Assembly (NCBI GenBank): GCA_964451095.1
Contig: CAYVGI010000006.1
Span: forward strand, 1 to 64,000
Direction of reading: 5' to 3'
Source: DAOTTY01 sp964451095
Lineage (GTDB): Bacteria > Chloroflexota > Anaerolineae > Aggregatilineales > Phototrophicaceae
DNA: 64,000 nt
The notes beneath the pieces are model-generated. The model was not told the origin of the DNA and searched no databases. It worked only from the letters and a program-made list of their open reading frames with translations. Shown here piece by piece: positions 54,534 through 62,361 of the stretch; position 1 is the stretch's first letter, and the number at the start of each line of letters is the position of its first letter. Both the position numbers and the translations under genes were made by a program.

Positions 54534-54581
54534 CTTAGCGTTAAAACCTGCCCAGCATCACACAATCGGAGTAATTTCACC

Positions 54582-56147
54582 ATGACAACTGCTGAACTCC
54601 GCCAACGCCAAACCGGACCCCCCCGCCAACCGTTCGCCGTAGAACTCGTGGCAGTTTTGTTCTTCTTCCTCAGCCTGGGTCTGTTTGGTGTGCTGGTCGT
54701 TTGGGCAGTGATTGCCGAGTTGTTCGTTAGCATCGGCGGGCTGACGCCGGGGCAGGTCGTGTGGCAGTTCATCAGCACATTGGGCATCATCCGCCCGGTG
54801 CTGCTGCTGTTGGGTGCCGGGCTGCTGCTGCGGCTGAGCGTATCGCTGCGCGGCGGGCAGCTTGGCGCAATCCGCTGGGCGCGGCTCATTTGCTACTGGC
54901 TGGTGGGGGTCACGGGGGCTGCCACGGCGTATGTGGTTGTGCAGTCGCTCGCTACCGGGCAAAACGCGCAAGATGTGTTCCTGGGCAGCTTGCCCTATGT
55001 GCTGGCACTGGTGGTGTCCGTGTTGTTGCAGCGAGCGGTTGCGCTCAGCCTGCCCCACTTCACAGGCGACGAAGACATCACCTCCAAGCGCACACGCAGC
55101 GCCTGGAACCTGCTGATGCCCACGCTCATTGTGCTGATAGTCATTGCGATTACGCCGCTAGAGCGCGTGTTTATCACCAGCCTGACGGACGAGCGCTTTG
55201 CCAGTTCGGATCCGATCAACTTTGTGGGCATGGAGAACTACACCCAACTGTGGAGTGTGCGGCTGGATGTGATCGACTGCGATGACCCGGCAGTGGAGTG
55301 CGAGTTGTTAATCAACGGGGATGGCACGCAAGAAGTCGTCTACCCGCGCCTGCGCAACCTATTCCGGGACACCGGGCGCGAACCCGAATACAACGAACTG
55401 CGCTACCGAGATTTCGCCTCGTTCACACTGGATGGGCGTCAGTTTGTGTTCAGCGCCCGCGACATTGAGTTTGTTCAGTCGCTGTTTACGTCAATTTACT
55501 ACACGGTGCTGGCAACGTTCTTCCAGTTCACCATCGGTTTCGCCATCGCCATGATCTTGGCGCAGCGCTTGCGCGGCATTGGTTTTCTCCGGTTGGTCAT
55601 GCTCATACCGATGACCATGCCCACGCTCATTGCCACGCAGTTCTGGGAGGTAATGCTGCGCCCGGATGAGACCGGCTTGTTCAATGCGCTGCTGGTGGGC
55701 GGTGGTGCCTTGGAACAATCGCAGCAGTGGTTGCTAAATCCGGCGCTGCAAGTGCCTACATTGGTGGCGGTCATCGTGTGGAAGGAAGCGCCGATTGTGG
55801 CGCTGCTGCTGCTGCCGGGGCTGTTGGCAATCCCACGCGAGACGTACCAGGCGGCGGCAATTGACGGTGCGAACCGCTTGCAGCGCTTTTGGTACATCAC
55901 CCTGCCGATGATGCGCCCGACCATTGGTGTGGCGCTGGTGCTGCGCACAATGATCTTCCTGCGCGTGTTCGACCTGTTTGAGATTTTGTTGGGGCGCACG
56001 CGCTACGTGATGTCTACCTACGCATACGACACGCTCATCCAGCGCCAACAGCTTGGTTACTCATCCGCCGTCAGCGTGACCATCTTCATCATCACAATGG
56101 CGTTCACCATCGCATACATGCGCACCCTGCGAATTGACGAGGCATAG
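54582..56147 (+). CDS. Sugar ABC transporter permease (MalF-like) with extra N-terminal helices
   Basis: The 521-residue permease ends in a normal MalF-type domain. It has helices from about 305 and the EAA loop (ETYQAAAIDGANRLQRFWYITLPM, near 425), which binds the ATPase. An outer region of about 100 residues (about 205-300) precedes this, as the P2 loop does in MalF. The first 165 residues form four further helices not part of the core and without a family match that I know. GGAG is 10 bases before the ATG. Usual MalF/UgpA-like permeases are about 290-310 residues. Confidence 0.88.
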   Translation: MTTAELRQRQTGPPRQPFAVELVAVLFFFLSLGLFGVLVVWAVIAELFVSIGGLTPGQVVWQFISTLGIIRPVLLLLGAGLLLRLSVSLRGGQLGAIRWARLICYWLVGVTGAATAYVVVQSLATGQNAQDVFLGSLPYVLALVVSVLLQRAVALSLPHFTGDEDITSKRTRSAWNLLMPTLIVLIVIAITPLERVFITSLTDERFASSDPINFVGMENYTQLWSVRLDVIDCDDPAVECELLINGDGTQEVVYPRLRNLFRDTGREPEYNELRYRDFASFTLDGRQFVFSARDIEFVQSLFTSIYYTVLATFFQFTIGFAIAMILAQRLRGIGFLRLVMLIPMTMPTLIATQFWEVMLRPDETGLFNALLVGGGALEQSQQWLLNPALQVPTLVAVIVWKEAPIVALLLLPGLLAIPRETYQAAAIDGANRLQRFWYITLPMMRPTIGVALVLRTMIFLRVFDLFEILLGRTRYVMSTYAYDTLIQRQQLGYSSAVSVTIFIITMAFTIAYMRTLRIDEA

Positions 56148-56150
56148 GAC

Positions 56151-56999
56151 ATGGTCGGAGAAAACACACGCGACATCTGGTTTTACGTGCAGCGGGCGGG
56201 CTTTCTGCTGGTGATTGCCTTCTTTACCGTGTATTCACTGTTTCCGTTTTTGTGGGGCATCAGCACATCGTTCAAAACACTAGATGAAGTTGAGTCTACG
56301 CCGATTACTGCGCTGCCCCAGGAACCCACGCTTGCGAACTACACGGCTGCGATTGGCAACAACGAGTTCGTGCGCAGCATCGTCAACAGCGCTGTGATTG
56401 CCCTGGGCGCAACGTCTGTTTCGCTGGTGTTGGGGGGGCTGGCGGCATATGCGCTGGGACGCTACCGCTTCCATGGGCGCTCGCTCATGCGTTACATCAT
56501 CCTGGCAATGAACCTGTTCCCAACGATTGCCGTGCTGCCGGGTCTGTTCGACACGATGAGCCGCCTGGGACTGACGGGCAATATTCTGTCGCTGGTGGTA
56601 ACGTACCCCATCTTCACGCTGCCGACGATTGCGTGGTCAATGATTGTGTTCTTCCAACGGCTGCCACAGGACATTGAGCAGGCGGCGTATGTGGATGGTG
56701 CCAGCACATTTGACGTGTTCGTGCGTATTCTGCTGCCGATTGCCGCGCCGGTGTTGTTCACCACAGGCGTGATTACATTTGTGGGCACCTGGAGCGAGTA
56801 TCTGTTGGCGCTGTCGTTCGTTGCCGCCGTGCCAGAGGCGCGTAACGTCACAGTGGCGATTGCGTTCTTGCGCTCCCAGGTCACGCCGGGCGTGCTCATG
56901 GCAATGAGTGTACTCCTGGTGGTACCCCTGATTGTGGTAATCTACTTTACGCAGCGTGAGGCAATCAAGGAAACAACCGAAGGTGCCGTGAAAGGCTAG
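56151..56999 (+). CDS. Sugar ABC transporter permease (MalG-like)
   Basis: The 282-residue protein has six helices and the EAA loop (EQAAYVDGASTFDVFVRILLPI, about 178-199). It is the second permease of the importer and begins 3 bases after the first. The block TSFKTLDEVESTP near the N-terminus is typical of MalG-type proteins. Normal length. The substrate is inferred to be a sugar from family only. Confidence 0.94.
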   Translation: MVGENTRDIWFYVQRAGFLLVIAFFTVYSLFPFLWGISTSFKTLDEVESTPITALPQEPTLANYTAAIGNNEFVRSIVNSAVIALGATSVSLVLGGLAAYALGRYRFHGRSLMRYIILAMNLFPTIAVLPGLFDTMSRLGLTGNILSLVVTYPIFTLPTIAWSMIVFFQRLPQDIEQAAYVDGASTFDVFVRILLPIAAPVLFTTGVITFVGTWSEYLLALSFVAAVPEARNVTVAIAFLRSQVTPGVLMAMSVLLVVPLIVVIYFTQREAIKETTEGAVKG

Positions 57000-57043
57000 G
57001 TGCTCCCGCTGCTAAACAGTTCGCTAGCGTGGGGATATGGCAC

Positions 57044-57652
57044 ATGGTTGCGCAACCAAAACACGATGACACGATGAGCGTAGCGGAATACTTTGATCTG
57101 CTGCGCCGGGCGCACGACGTGAAATATGAGTTGATTGACGGCACCGTCTACGCGATGTCTGGTGCCAAACCCAACCACGGCGTCATCGAAACAAACCTGG
57201 TAGGGATGCTTTACGGTTCGCTGCTTGGAGGCGACTGTGCCGCCCGCACGTCCAACACTGCTGTCACGTCCCCATCCCATGACAGTTACTTCTTCCCAGA
57301 TGTCACGGTGGTGTGCGGCGACCCTATCTACGTAGAAGACGCGCCCATCGGCATCCTGACCAACCCCACGGTCATCGTTGAGGTGCTCTCCGAGACGACC
57401 GAGAACACCGACCGCACCACCAAGTTCGACCACTACCGCCAGATTGCTACGCTGCAAGATTATGTGCTGGTGTGGCAGGACGAGCCACGCATCGACGTGT
57501 TTAGCAGGGGCGAAAGTGATACGTGGCTGCTCACCCACGCCACAGAACTGGAAGCGGCAATCTCGCTGCCGTCGCTGTCGGTAACGCTGGCACTGAGCGA
57601 GGTCTACCAGCGCGTGACGTTCGGCGCAGCGGATGCGGAGGCGGAGGAATAG
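57044..57652 (+). CDS. Uma2 family protein, copy 1
   Basis: From ATG 57044, which gives the same start as its two neighbours, this is 202 residues. The Uma2 (DUF820) fold is related to PD-(D/E)XK nucleases, and the motif residues are visible: Asp in FFPDVTVVCG, Glu in VIVEVLSE and Lys in TTKFDHYRQI. Its central part (about 40-80) is unlike copy 2, while the last 120 residues are almost identical to copy 3. Function is unknown; the family is amplified in Chloroflexota and Cyanobacteria. Length fits the family. Confidence 0.88.
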   Translation: MVAQPKHDDTMSVAEYFDLLRRAHDVKYELIDGTVYAMSGAKPNHGVIETNLVGMLYGSLLGGDCAARTSNTAVTSPSHDSYFFPDVTVVCGDPIYVEDAPIGILTNPTVIVEVLSETTENTDRTTKFDHYRQIATLQDYVLVWQDEPRIDVFSRGESDTWLLTHATELEAAISLPSLSVTLALSEVYQRVTFGAADAEAEE

Positions 57653-57655
57653 GCG

Positions 57656-58252
57656 ATGGTCGCGCAACCCAAGCACGATGACACGATGAGCGTAGCGGAA
57701 TACTTTGATCTGCTGCGCGAGACGGACAATGTGAAATATGAGTTGATTGACGGCACCGTTTACGCCATGGCGGGCGCGAGTGAAAATCACATCCTCATCA
57801 ACGGGAACTTGGTTACACTGCTCAACATTAGCCTGCGAGACCGACCGTGCCGCGTGTATGGGTCTGATATGCAGGTGGCGACTGTAAACAGCTACACGTA
57901 CCCGGACGTCTCGGTTGTCTGTGAACAGCCGCAGTTCGTAGCGGATGCACCCGTTGCAATGCTCACGAACCCGCTCCTGCTGTTTGAAATCCTGTCACCG
58001 TCTACTGCGCAAACCGACCGCACCACCAAGTTCGACCACTACCGCCAGATTGCCACGCTGCAAGATTATGTGCTGGTGTGGCAGGACGAGCCACGCATTG
58101 ACGTGTTTAGCAGGGGCGAAAGTGATACGTGGCTACTCACCCACGCCACGGAACTGGAAGCGGCAATCGCGATGCCGTCGCTGTCGGTAACGCTGGCGCT
58201 GAGCGAGGTCTACCAGCGCGTGACGTTCAGTGCAGCGGGTGCGGAGGAATAG
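57656..58252 (+). CDS. Uma2 family protein, copy 2
   Basis: The 198-residue protein starts 3 bases after copy 1 and ends 3 bases before copy 3. Its first 37 residues match copy 3 (MVAQPKHDDTMSVAEYFDLL and on), and its last 75 match both neighbours. The middle (about 40-118, including NHILINGNLV, MQVATVNSYTYPDVSVVC and FEILSPSTAQ) is distinct. It keeps the Asp, Glu and Lys of the nuclease-like motif. The sharp change from near identity to divergence suggests gene conversion at the ends. Confidence 0.88.
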   Translation: MVAQPKHDDTMSVAEYFDLLRETDNVKYELIDGTVYAMAGASENHILINGNLVTLLNISLRDRPCRVYGSDMQVATVNSYTYPDVSVVCEQPQFVADAPVAMLTNPLLLFEILSPSTAQTDRTTKFDHYRQIATLQDYVLVWQDEPRIDVFSRGESDTWLLTHATELEAAIAMPSLSVTLALSEVYQRVTFSAAGAEE

Positions 58253-58255
58253 GCG

Positions 58256-58882
58256 ATGGTCGCGCAACCCAAGCACGATGACACGATGAGCGTAGCGGAA
58301 TACTTTGATCTGCTGCGCGAGACGGACAACGTGAAATATGAGTTGATTGACGGCACCGTTTACGCCATGGCGGGCGCCAAACCACCGCATCAGGCGATCA
58401 CGTCTGACCTGAATGGCATCTTCTACAACGCAACGCGGGGCACACCCTGCCGCCACTTTGATTCCGACACGGCGATACACGCAGCGAGCGCAAACTTTTT
58501 CTTCCCAGACCTGACAGTGGTGTGTGGCGACCCCATCTACGTAGAAGACGCGCCCATCGGCATCCTGACCAACCCCACGGTGATCGTTGAGGTCCTGTCC
58601 GAGACGACCGAGAACACCGACCGCACCACCAAGTTCGACCACTACCGCCAGATTGCCACGCTGCAAGATTATGTGCTGGTGTGGCAGGACGAGCCACGCA
58701 TTGATGTGTTTAGCAGGGGCGAAAGTGATACATGGCTGCTCACCCACGCCACAGAACTGGAAGCGGCAATCGCGCTGCCGTCGCTGTCGGTCACGCTGGC
58801 ACTGAGCGAGGTCTACCAGCGCGTGACGTTCGGCGCGGAAGAAAACACAGCAGCAAACACAGACAGCGACACGGCAGAATAG
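58256..58882 (+). CDS. Uma2 family protein, copy 3
   Basis: This 208-residue protein shares its N-terminal 37 residues with copy 2. From FFPDLTVVCGDPIYVEDA to near the C-terminus it is nearly identical to copy 1. Only about residues 40-80 are its own. A short Asn/Thr/Asp-rich tail (ENTAANTDSDTAE) replaces the ends of the other copies. The motif residues are intact. The three genes form a mosaic tandem array. Confidence 0.88.
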   Translation: MVAQPKHDDTMSVAEYFDLLRETDNVKYELIDGTVYAMAGAKPPHQAITSDLNGIFYNATRGTPCRHFDSDTAIHAASANFFFPDLTVVCGDPIYVEDAPIGILTNPTVIVEVLSETTENTDRTTKFDHYRQIATLQDYVLVWQDEPRIDVFSRGESDTWLLTHATELEAAIALPSLSVTLALSEVYQRVTFGAEENTAANTDSDTAE

Positions 58883-58972
58883 CCCATCGCCACCGGACTG
58901 CCTAACACCTGTTCCCGCTGTGCAGATTGCGCTATCATGTGGCGGATTCGCTGGCATAGATTAGGTAGACCC

Positions 58973-59566
58973 ATGGCGACAACATCCACACCGATTGACC
59001 CGAAACTGCTCGACATTTTGCGCTGCCCGGTGGCGGTGCACTACACGGACAAGGGCGATGACCCTGGCAAGCTGGAGATCGTGCGAGACACATGGCTGTA
59101 CTGCGCGGACAGCGACTACAAGTACCCGATCATTGACGGCATTCCGAAGATGCTGATTGAAGAGGGTGCCAAGTGGAAGGACACTGCCATCGAAGACCTG
59201 CCCGTACCCCCGCCAAATGAGCCGATGATGGGCGCAGCGGAAGAAGCGCTGCCGCCGGAAATGCAGGAAGTTGCTGCCAAGCTGAGCGAGCAGGCAAACA
59301 CGACTCGCAGCACTGCCGCTGGTCAGCTTCGCAGCACAGCACAGGGCATCCGCCAGGAGGCAGCCAACGCGGAGAACAGTGCGGTTAGCACACGCGCGGG
59401 GCAGATCGCTGCCGGACTGGAAGACGCCGCGACCTACCTGGAGGGGCGCAAACCCGCACAGGCGGCACCCCAACCTAGCAACACGCCCACACGCCTACTG
59501 GCGTTCCTGTTTGTGCTGGGGCTGGTACTGGGTATTATCATCGGCACAGGGCGCCGCCAGGCTTAG
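58973..59566 (+). CDS. Trm112/UPF0434-like domain protein with C-terminal membrane anchor
   Basis: The 197-residue protein starts with a Trm112-like domain (about 8-65): LLDILRCPVAVHYTDKG, LYCADSDYKYPIIDGIPKML. The usual metal-site pattern CPxC is CPVA here, and one later Cys remains, so zinc binding is doubtful. A helical region rich in Ala, Gln and Thr (about 80-165) and a single C-terminal membrane helix (about 174-192) follow, ending GTGRRQA. Trm112 proteins usually activate methyltransferases; a membrane-tethered form is unusual. An earlier in-frame ATG at 58937 was rejected. Confidence 0.65.
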   Translation: MATTSTPIDPKLLDILRCPVAVHYTDKGDDPGKLEIVRDTWLYCADSDYKYPIIDGIPKMLIEEGAKWKDTAIEDLPVPPPNEPMMGAAEEALPPEMQEVAAKLSEQANTTRSTAAGQLRSTAQGIRQEAANAENSAVSTRAGQIAAGLEDAATYLEGRKPAQAAPQPSNTPTRLLAFLFVLGLVLGIIIGTGRRQA

Positions 59567-59627
59567 CACGTAGAACGGGGCGCGGTTGCCCCACAGTAAA
59601 CGCAATAACATAAAGCACTGCTCGGTT

Positions 59628-59984
59628 ATGGTCAAATTCATGATAATCTTCCACCACCCTGGCGCAGATGTGCGCGAGTTTGAGGAAGGCTACGCCAAAT
59701 TCCTCACGATGGTGGAACAAATCCCCAACATCACCCGCCGTCAGGTGGTCACAATAATCGGCAGCCCAGAGGGGCAGTCGCCGTATTATCGCATACTGGA
59801 ACTGTACTTTGCTGACGAAGCGACGATGAAGGACGCACTCAAGACGGAGGCGGGGCAGGTAGCAGGGGCGGGTTTATACGAGGTGTTCAAACCGCTGGGT
59901 TACACGTTCGACACCGCCTTTGCCGATGTGTACGAAGAGACGGGTGGTGCCACTGCTCACACAGGAGAAGAAGACGCAACATGA
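59628..59984 (+). CDS. EthD-family small protein
   Basis: The 118-residue protein is a dimeric alpha-beta barrel-like domain resembling EthD (VKFMIIFHHPGADVREFEEGY, QVVTIIGSPEGQSPYYRILELYFADEATMKDAL). EthD was first linked to ether degradation, but most members have unknown roles. An upstream in-frame TTG at 59586 is unlikely to be the start. It overlaps xpt by 4 bases, so the two are coupled. The acidic C-terminal tail (about 100-118) is probably disordered. Confidence 0.7.
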   Translation: MVKFMIIFHHPGADVREFEEGYAKFLTMVEQIPNITRRQVVTIIGSPEGQSPYYRILELYFADEATMKDALKTEAGQVAGAGLYEVFKPLGYTFDTAFADVYEETGGATAHTGEEDAT

Positions 59985-60568
59985 CGCTACCGCTACTGAA
60001 AGAGCGCATCATCGCGGAGGGGTTGAACCTCGGCGGGGGCATTCTCAAGATCGATAGCCTGCTCAACCATCAGATTCAGCCAGACCTGATGCAGCAAATT
60101 GGCGATGAGTTCGCCCGCCGCTTTGCTGACCTGCACGCCGACCGCATCCTCACAGCGGAGATCAGCGGAATAGCCCCGGCGATTGCCACAGGCATGGTCA
60201 TGGGCGTGCCCGTCGTCTACGCCCGCAAGAAGAAGCCTATCACCATGGCAGGTCCGGTGTTCCTGGAAACTGCACCCAGCCACACCAAGGGCGAACATGT
60301 GAACTTACTCGTCTCTGCGGAGTTTTTGCACGCGGGAGAGAACGTCATCATCATTGACGACTTCCTCGCGTCCGGTGCGACGCTGCTGGCAATGGCACGG
60401 ATCATCAAAAGCGCAGGCGCGAACCTCGCCGGTGTTGGCTGCGTGGTGGAGAAAAGCTTTGAGGGCGGTCGGGGGCGCTTGCACGCAGCGGGCTACACTG
60501 ATGTGCCGATTGAGGCGCTGGCGATTATCACCAGCATGGAAAACGGCGAAATCGTTGTGGGGGATTAG
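59981..60568 (+). CDS. xpt: Xanthine phosphoribosyltransferase
   Basis: Xpt salvages xanthine to XMP using PRPP. The 195 residues are full length and show LLNHQIQPDLM, the block AEISGIAPAIATG, YARKKKP, and the PRPP-binding loop VIIIDDFLASGAT at 122-134. It begins in the stop of the EthD-like gene. It converges with the decarboxylase gene and overlaps its 3' end by 4 bases. No purine riboswitch is visible upstream, as expected for an internal gene. Confidence 0.92.
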   Translation: MTLPLLKERIIAEGLNLGGGILKIDSLLNHQIQPDLMQQIGDEFARRFADLHADRILTAEISGIAPAIATGMVMGVPVVYARKKKPITMAGPVFLETAPSHTKGEHVNLLVSAEFLHAGENVIIIDDFLASGATLLAMARIIKSAGANLAGVGCVVEKSFEGGRGRLHAAGYTDVPIEALAIITSMENGEIVVGD

Positions 60569-61989
60569 TCCCCCTGCGTCGGTGCTGCGCTGCCCTGCTT
60601 TGCCGCCTTATATGCAGCAGCGAACGCCCGCACGGAGCGCTGCACATCCTCCGGCGTGGTGACCCACGAGCACACACTCACACGGATCACAGGTTCCCCG
60701 CGCCACTGGGAGCCACCACACCAGCACTCGCCGCTCTGCTGGATGTTGTGCAATGTCGCCTGCGTGAGTTCCGGCGTGTCGCACGCGACAATCACCTGAT
60801 TAAACACCACGTCGTTCAGCACCCGGAACCCGTGCCCCGGCAGCAGCGCCGCGAACAGCCGCGCATGGTGGTGCAAATTGGCAATCAACGAGTCCACGCC
60901 GCTGCGCCCCAACGTTTTCAGCGCCGCCCACAGCTCAATGCCCCGCGCCCGCCGGGACATTTCCGGGGTGTAGAGCATTCCGTCGCGCTCTTGGCTGAAC
61001 TGCATATACGACCCTGTCGCCTGGAGCGCGTTCACCAGCGCGGCGCGGCTTTTGCACAGCACAATCCCACTGTCGTAAGGCGTGTTCAGCGTCTTGTGCC
61101 CATCTACAGACCAGCTATCCGCCAGTTCAACCCCGTCGGTCAGGTGACGGGTGGTGGCGCTTGCTGCCGCCCACAGCCCAAATGCCCCGTCAATGTGCAC
61201 CCACGCGCCCGCATCCTGGGCGCGGGTACACAACTCGGTGAACGCCTCGAACGAGCCGCTGTTGACGTTGCCCGCCTGCAAAATCAACAGCGTGCGCTCG
61301 TCCAGCGGTGGCAACTGCGCCACGTCCAACCGCCCCTGCTCGTCCGCTGGCACCCATTCAATCTGCGCACGTCCGATGCCGAGGATTGCCAGCGCCTTGC
61401 GGATGGTGCCATGTGCCTGCTCGCTTGTGACCACGCGCAGCGGCGGTGCGCCGAACAACCCCTGTTCGCTCACGTCCCAGCCCAGGCGTGCCAGCAGCGC
61501 ATTGCGCCCCGCCAGCATCCCGCACAGGCTCGCCGTGGATGTACCGCTCACGAAACCCGCTGCTGTGCCCTCCGGCAGCCCTAGCAAATCGACCGTCCAG
61601 CGCTCGCACACCTGCTCTAGCTGCGCCGCCACTGGGGACATCACATACAGCGCCCCATTCTGATCCCACGCATCTGCCAGCCAGCGTGCCGCTAACGCAC
61701 CCGGCAGCACACCGCCGTTCACAAAGCCGAAGTAGCGCCCGCCGCCCTGCGCCACCGTCGCCGGGGAGCCAATTTCGTGCAGGGTTTGCAGGGTTGCCGC
61801 CGGGTCGTGCGGGGCATCGGGCAGCGGTTCGTCAAATGTGCTGAGCTGCGCGAGCGCTGCGGGTGTGGGGAAGACGGGGCGCCAGTCAACGGCGTCCAGG
61901 TACTCACGGGCGTACTGCGCCGCCTGCTGGTAGATAGACTTGTCCTGGTTGTGCTGGCGCATCTGCTGCCACAGGTTTGGGTCGGTCAT
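60565..61989 (-). CDS. PLP-dependent group II decarboxylase
   Basis: This 474-residue protein belongs to the aromatic-L-amino-acid/glutamate decarboxylase family of fold type I PLP enzymes. It has GGGRYFGFVNGG near the start, the FVSGTSTASLCGMLAGRN block, HIDGAFGLWA with the PLP-contacting Asp, and the Schiff-base lysine K299 in SVDGHKTLN. The late block FNQVIVAC is also present. The substrate cannot be read off; aromatic amino acids or related diacids are possible. AGGAG precedes the ATG at about 7 bases. Confidence 0.9.
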   Translation of the reverse strand: MTDPNLWQQMRQHNQDKSIYQQAAQYAREYLDAVDWRPVFPTPAALAQLSTFDEPLPDAPHDPAATLQTLHEIGSPATVAQGGGRYFGFVNGGVLPGALAARWLADAWDQNGALYVMSPVAAQLEQVCERWTVDLLGLPEGTAAGFVSGTSTASLCGMLAGRNALLARLGWDVSEQGLFGAPPLRVVTSEQAHGTIRKALAILGIGRAQIEWVPADEQGRLDVAQLPPLDERTLLILQAGNVNSGSFEAFTELCTRAQDAGAWVHIDGAFGLWAAASATTRHLTDGVELADSWSVDGHKTLNTPYDSGIVLCKSRAALVNALQATGSYMQFSQERDGMLYTPEMSRRARGIELWAALKTLGRSGVDSLIANLHHHARLFAALLPGHGFRVLNDVVFNQVIVACDTPELTQATLHNIQQSGECWCGGSQWRGEPVIRVSVCSWVTTPEDVQRSVRAFAAAYKAAKQGSAAPTQGD

Positions 61990-62157
61990 GGGGGGTACTC
62001 CTGTTTGTGGGGGGTGATTTCTGAGATCCAGTGTATGCCGTTAGTTGTATTGTGGGTATAACCATGAGCGGCGCGTTGTGGTGGTACCGCAGGAGAGTTC
62101 ACATGGGGTGTTTTGGTGCAGGGAAGCTGCACGCAATGCCTCTACGGTGCATAACCG

Positions 62158-62187
62158 TTGCCTTTTGCCGGACTGAAGCGCTATACT
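62158..62187 (+). promoter_or_regulatory. Promoter of the hisS leader and gene
   Basis: TTGCCT (62158-62163), 18 bases, TATACT (62182-62187). Transcription would begin near 62194, about 20 bases before the leader peptide ATG. Confidence 0.65.
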
Positions 62188-62213
62188 AGGGGCGCAACCA
62201 AGAAGGCAAACAC

Positions 62214-62249
62214 ATGCAGCGCACACATCACCACCATCCAACCCAATAG
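62214..62249 (+). CDS. Histidine-rich leader peptide of hisS
   Basis: An 11-codon ORF, MQRTHHHHPTQ, carries four consecutive His codons (62226-62237) and stops at TAG 62247-62249. AGAAGG (62201-62206) lies 7 bases before the ATG. The position is between a promoter and an intrinsic terminator ahead of the histidyl-tRNA synthetase gene. This is how ribosome-mediated attenuation of histidine genes works in enterobacteria. Slow reading of the His codons when charged tRNA-His is scarce would stall the ribosome before it covers 62249-62260. Confidence 0.85.
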   Translation: MQRTHHHHPTQ

Positions 62250-62301
62250 CGCGAACCAACCATGCGAATTTGTGATTACGAGCGCAGGCGTTGGTCTGCG
62301 C
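62249..62301 (+). promoter_or_regulatory. Antiterminator stem of the hisS attenuator
   Basis: 62249-62260 (GCGCGAACCAAC) can pair with 62290-62301 (GTTGGTCTGCGC) in 12 positions with one G-U and one mismatch. The right arm includes most of the 3' arm of the terminator, so the two folds exclude each other. The left arm begins at the last base of the leader stop codon, so a ribosome at the stop would mask it and a ribosome held on the His codons would not. Confidence 0.75.
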
Positions 62302-62307
62302 TTTTTT
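62281..62307 (+). terminator. Attenuator terminator ahead of hisS
   Basis: AGCGCAG (62281-62287) pairs with CTGCGCT (62296-62302) around an 8-base loop and is followed by a run of Ts to 62307. It lies 54 bases before the hisS ATG and inside the transcript, so it would block hisS unless read through. Confidence 0.88.
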
Positions 62308-62314
62308 GTTGCCT

Positions 62315-62333
62315 GGGCATGGCACCCATGCCC
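62315..62333 (+). other. Tight hairpin between the attenuator and hisS
   Basis: GGGCATGG (62315-62322) and CCATGCCC (62326-62333) form a perfect 8-bp stem with a 3-base loop. There is no T run. It may stabilise the mRNA end or insulate the hisS ribosome site (GAGGAG near 62347). Confidence 0.5.
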
Positions 62334-62361
62334 CTACCCAAATCGTGAGAGGAGATGATTT

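Noticed and set aside
62103..62189. A 28-codon ORF (MGCFGAGKLHAM and on) upstream of hisS with AGGAG 7 bases before its ATG.
   Set aside because: It ends at the -10 of the hisS promoter and would need a separate, poor promoter. It is not rich in any relevant codon and has no recognised relative. It could still be a small gene.
62158..62361. A T-box riboswitch ahead of hisS.
   Set aside because: No T-box consensus or specifier-loop architecture is seen, the leader is too short, and the His-codon ORF explains the terminator better.
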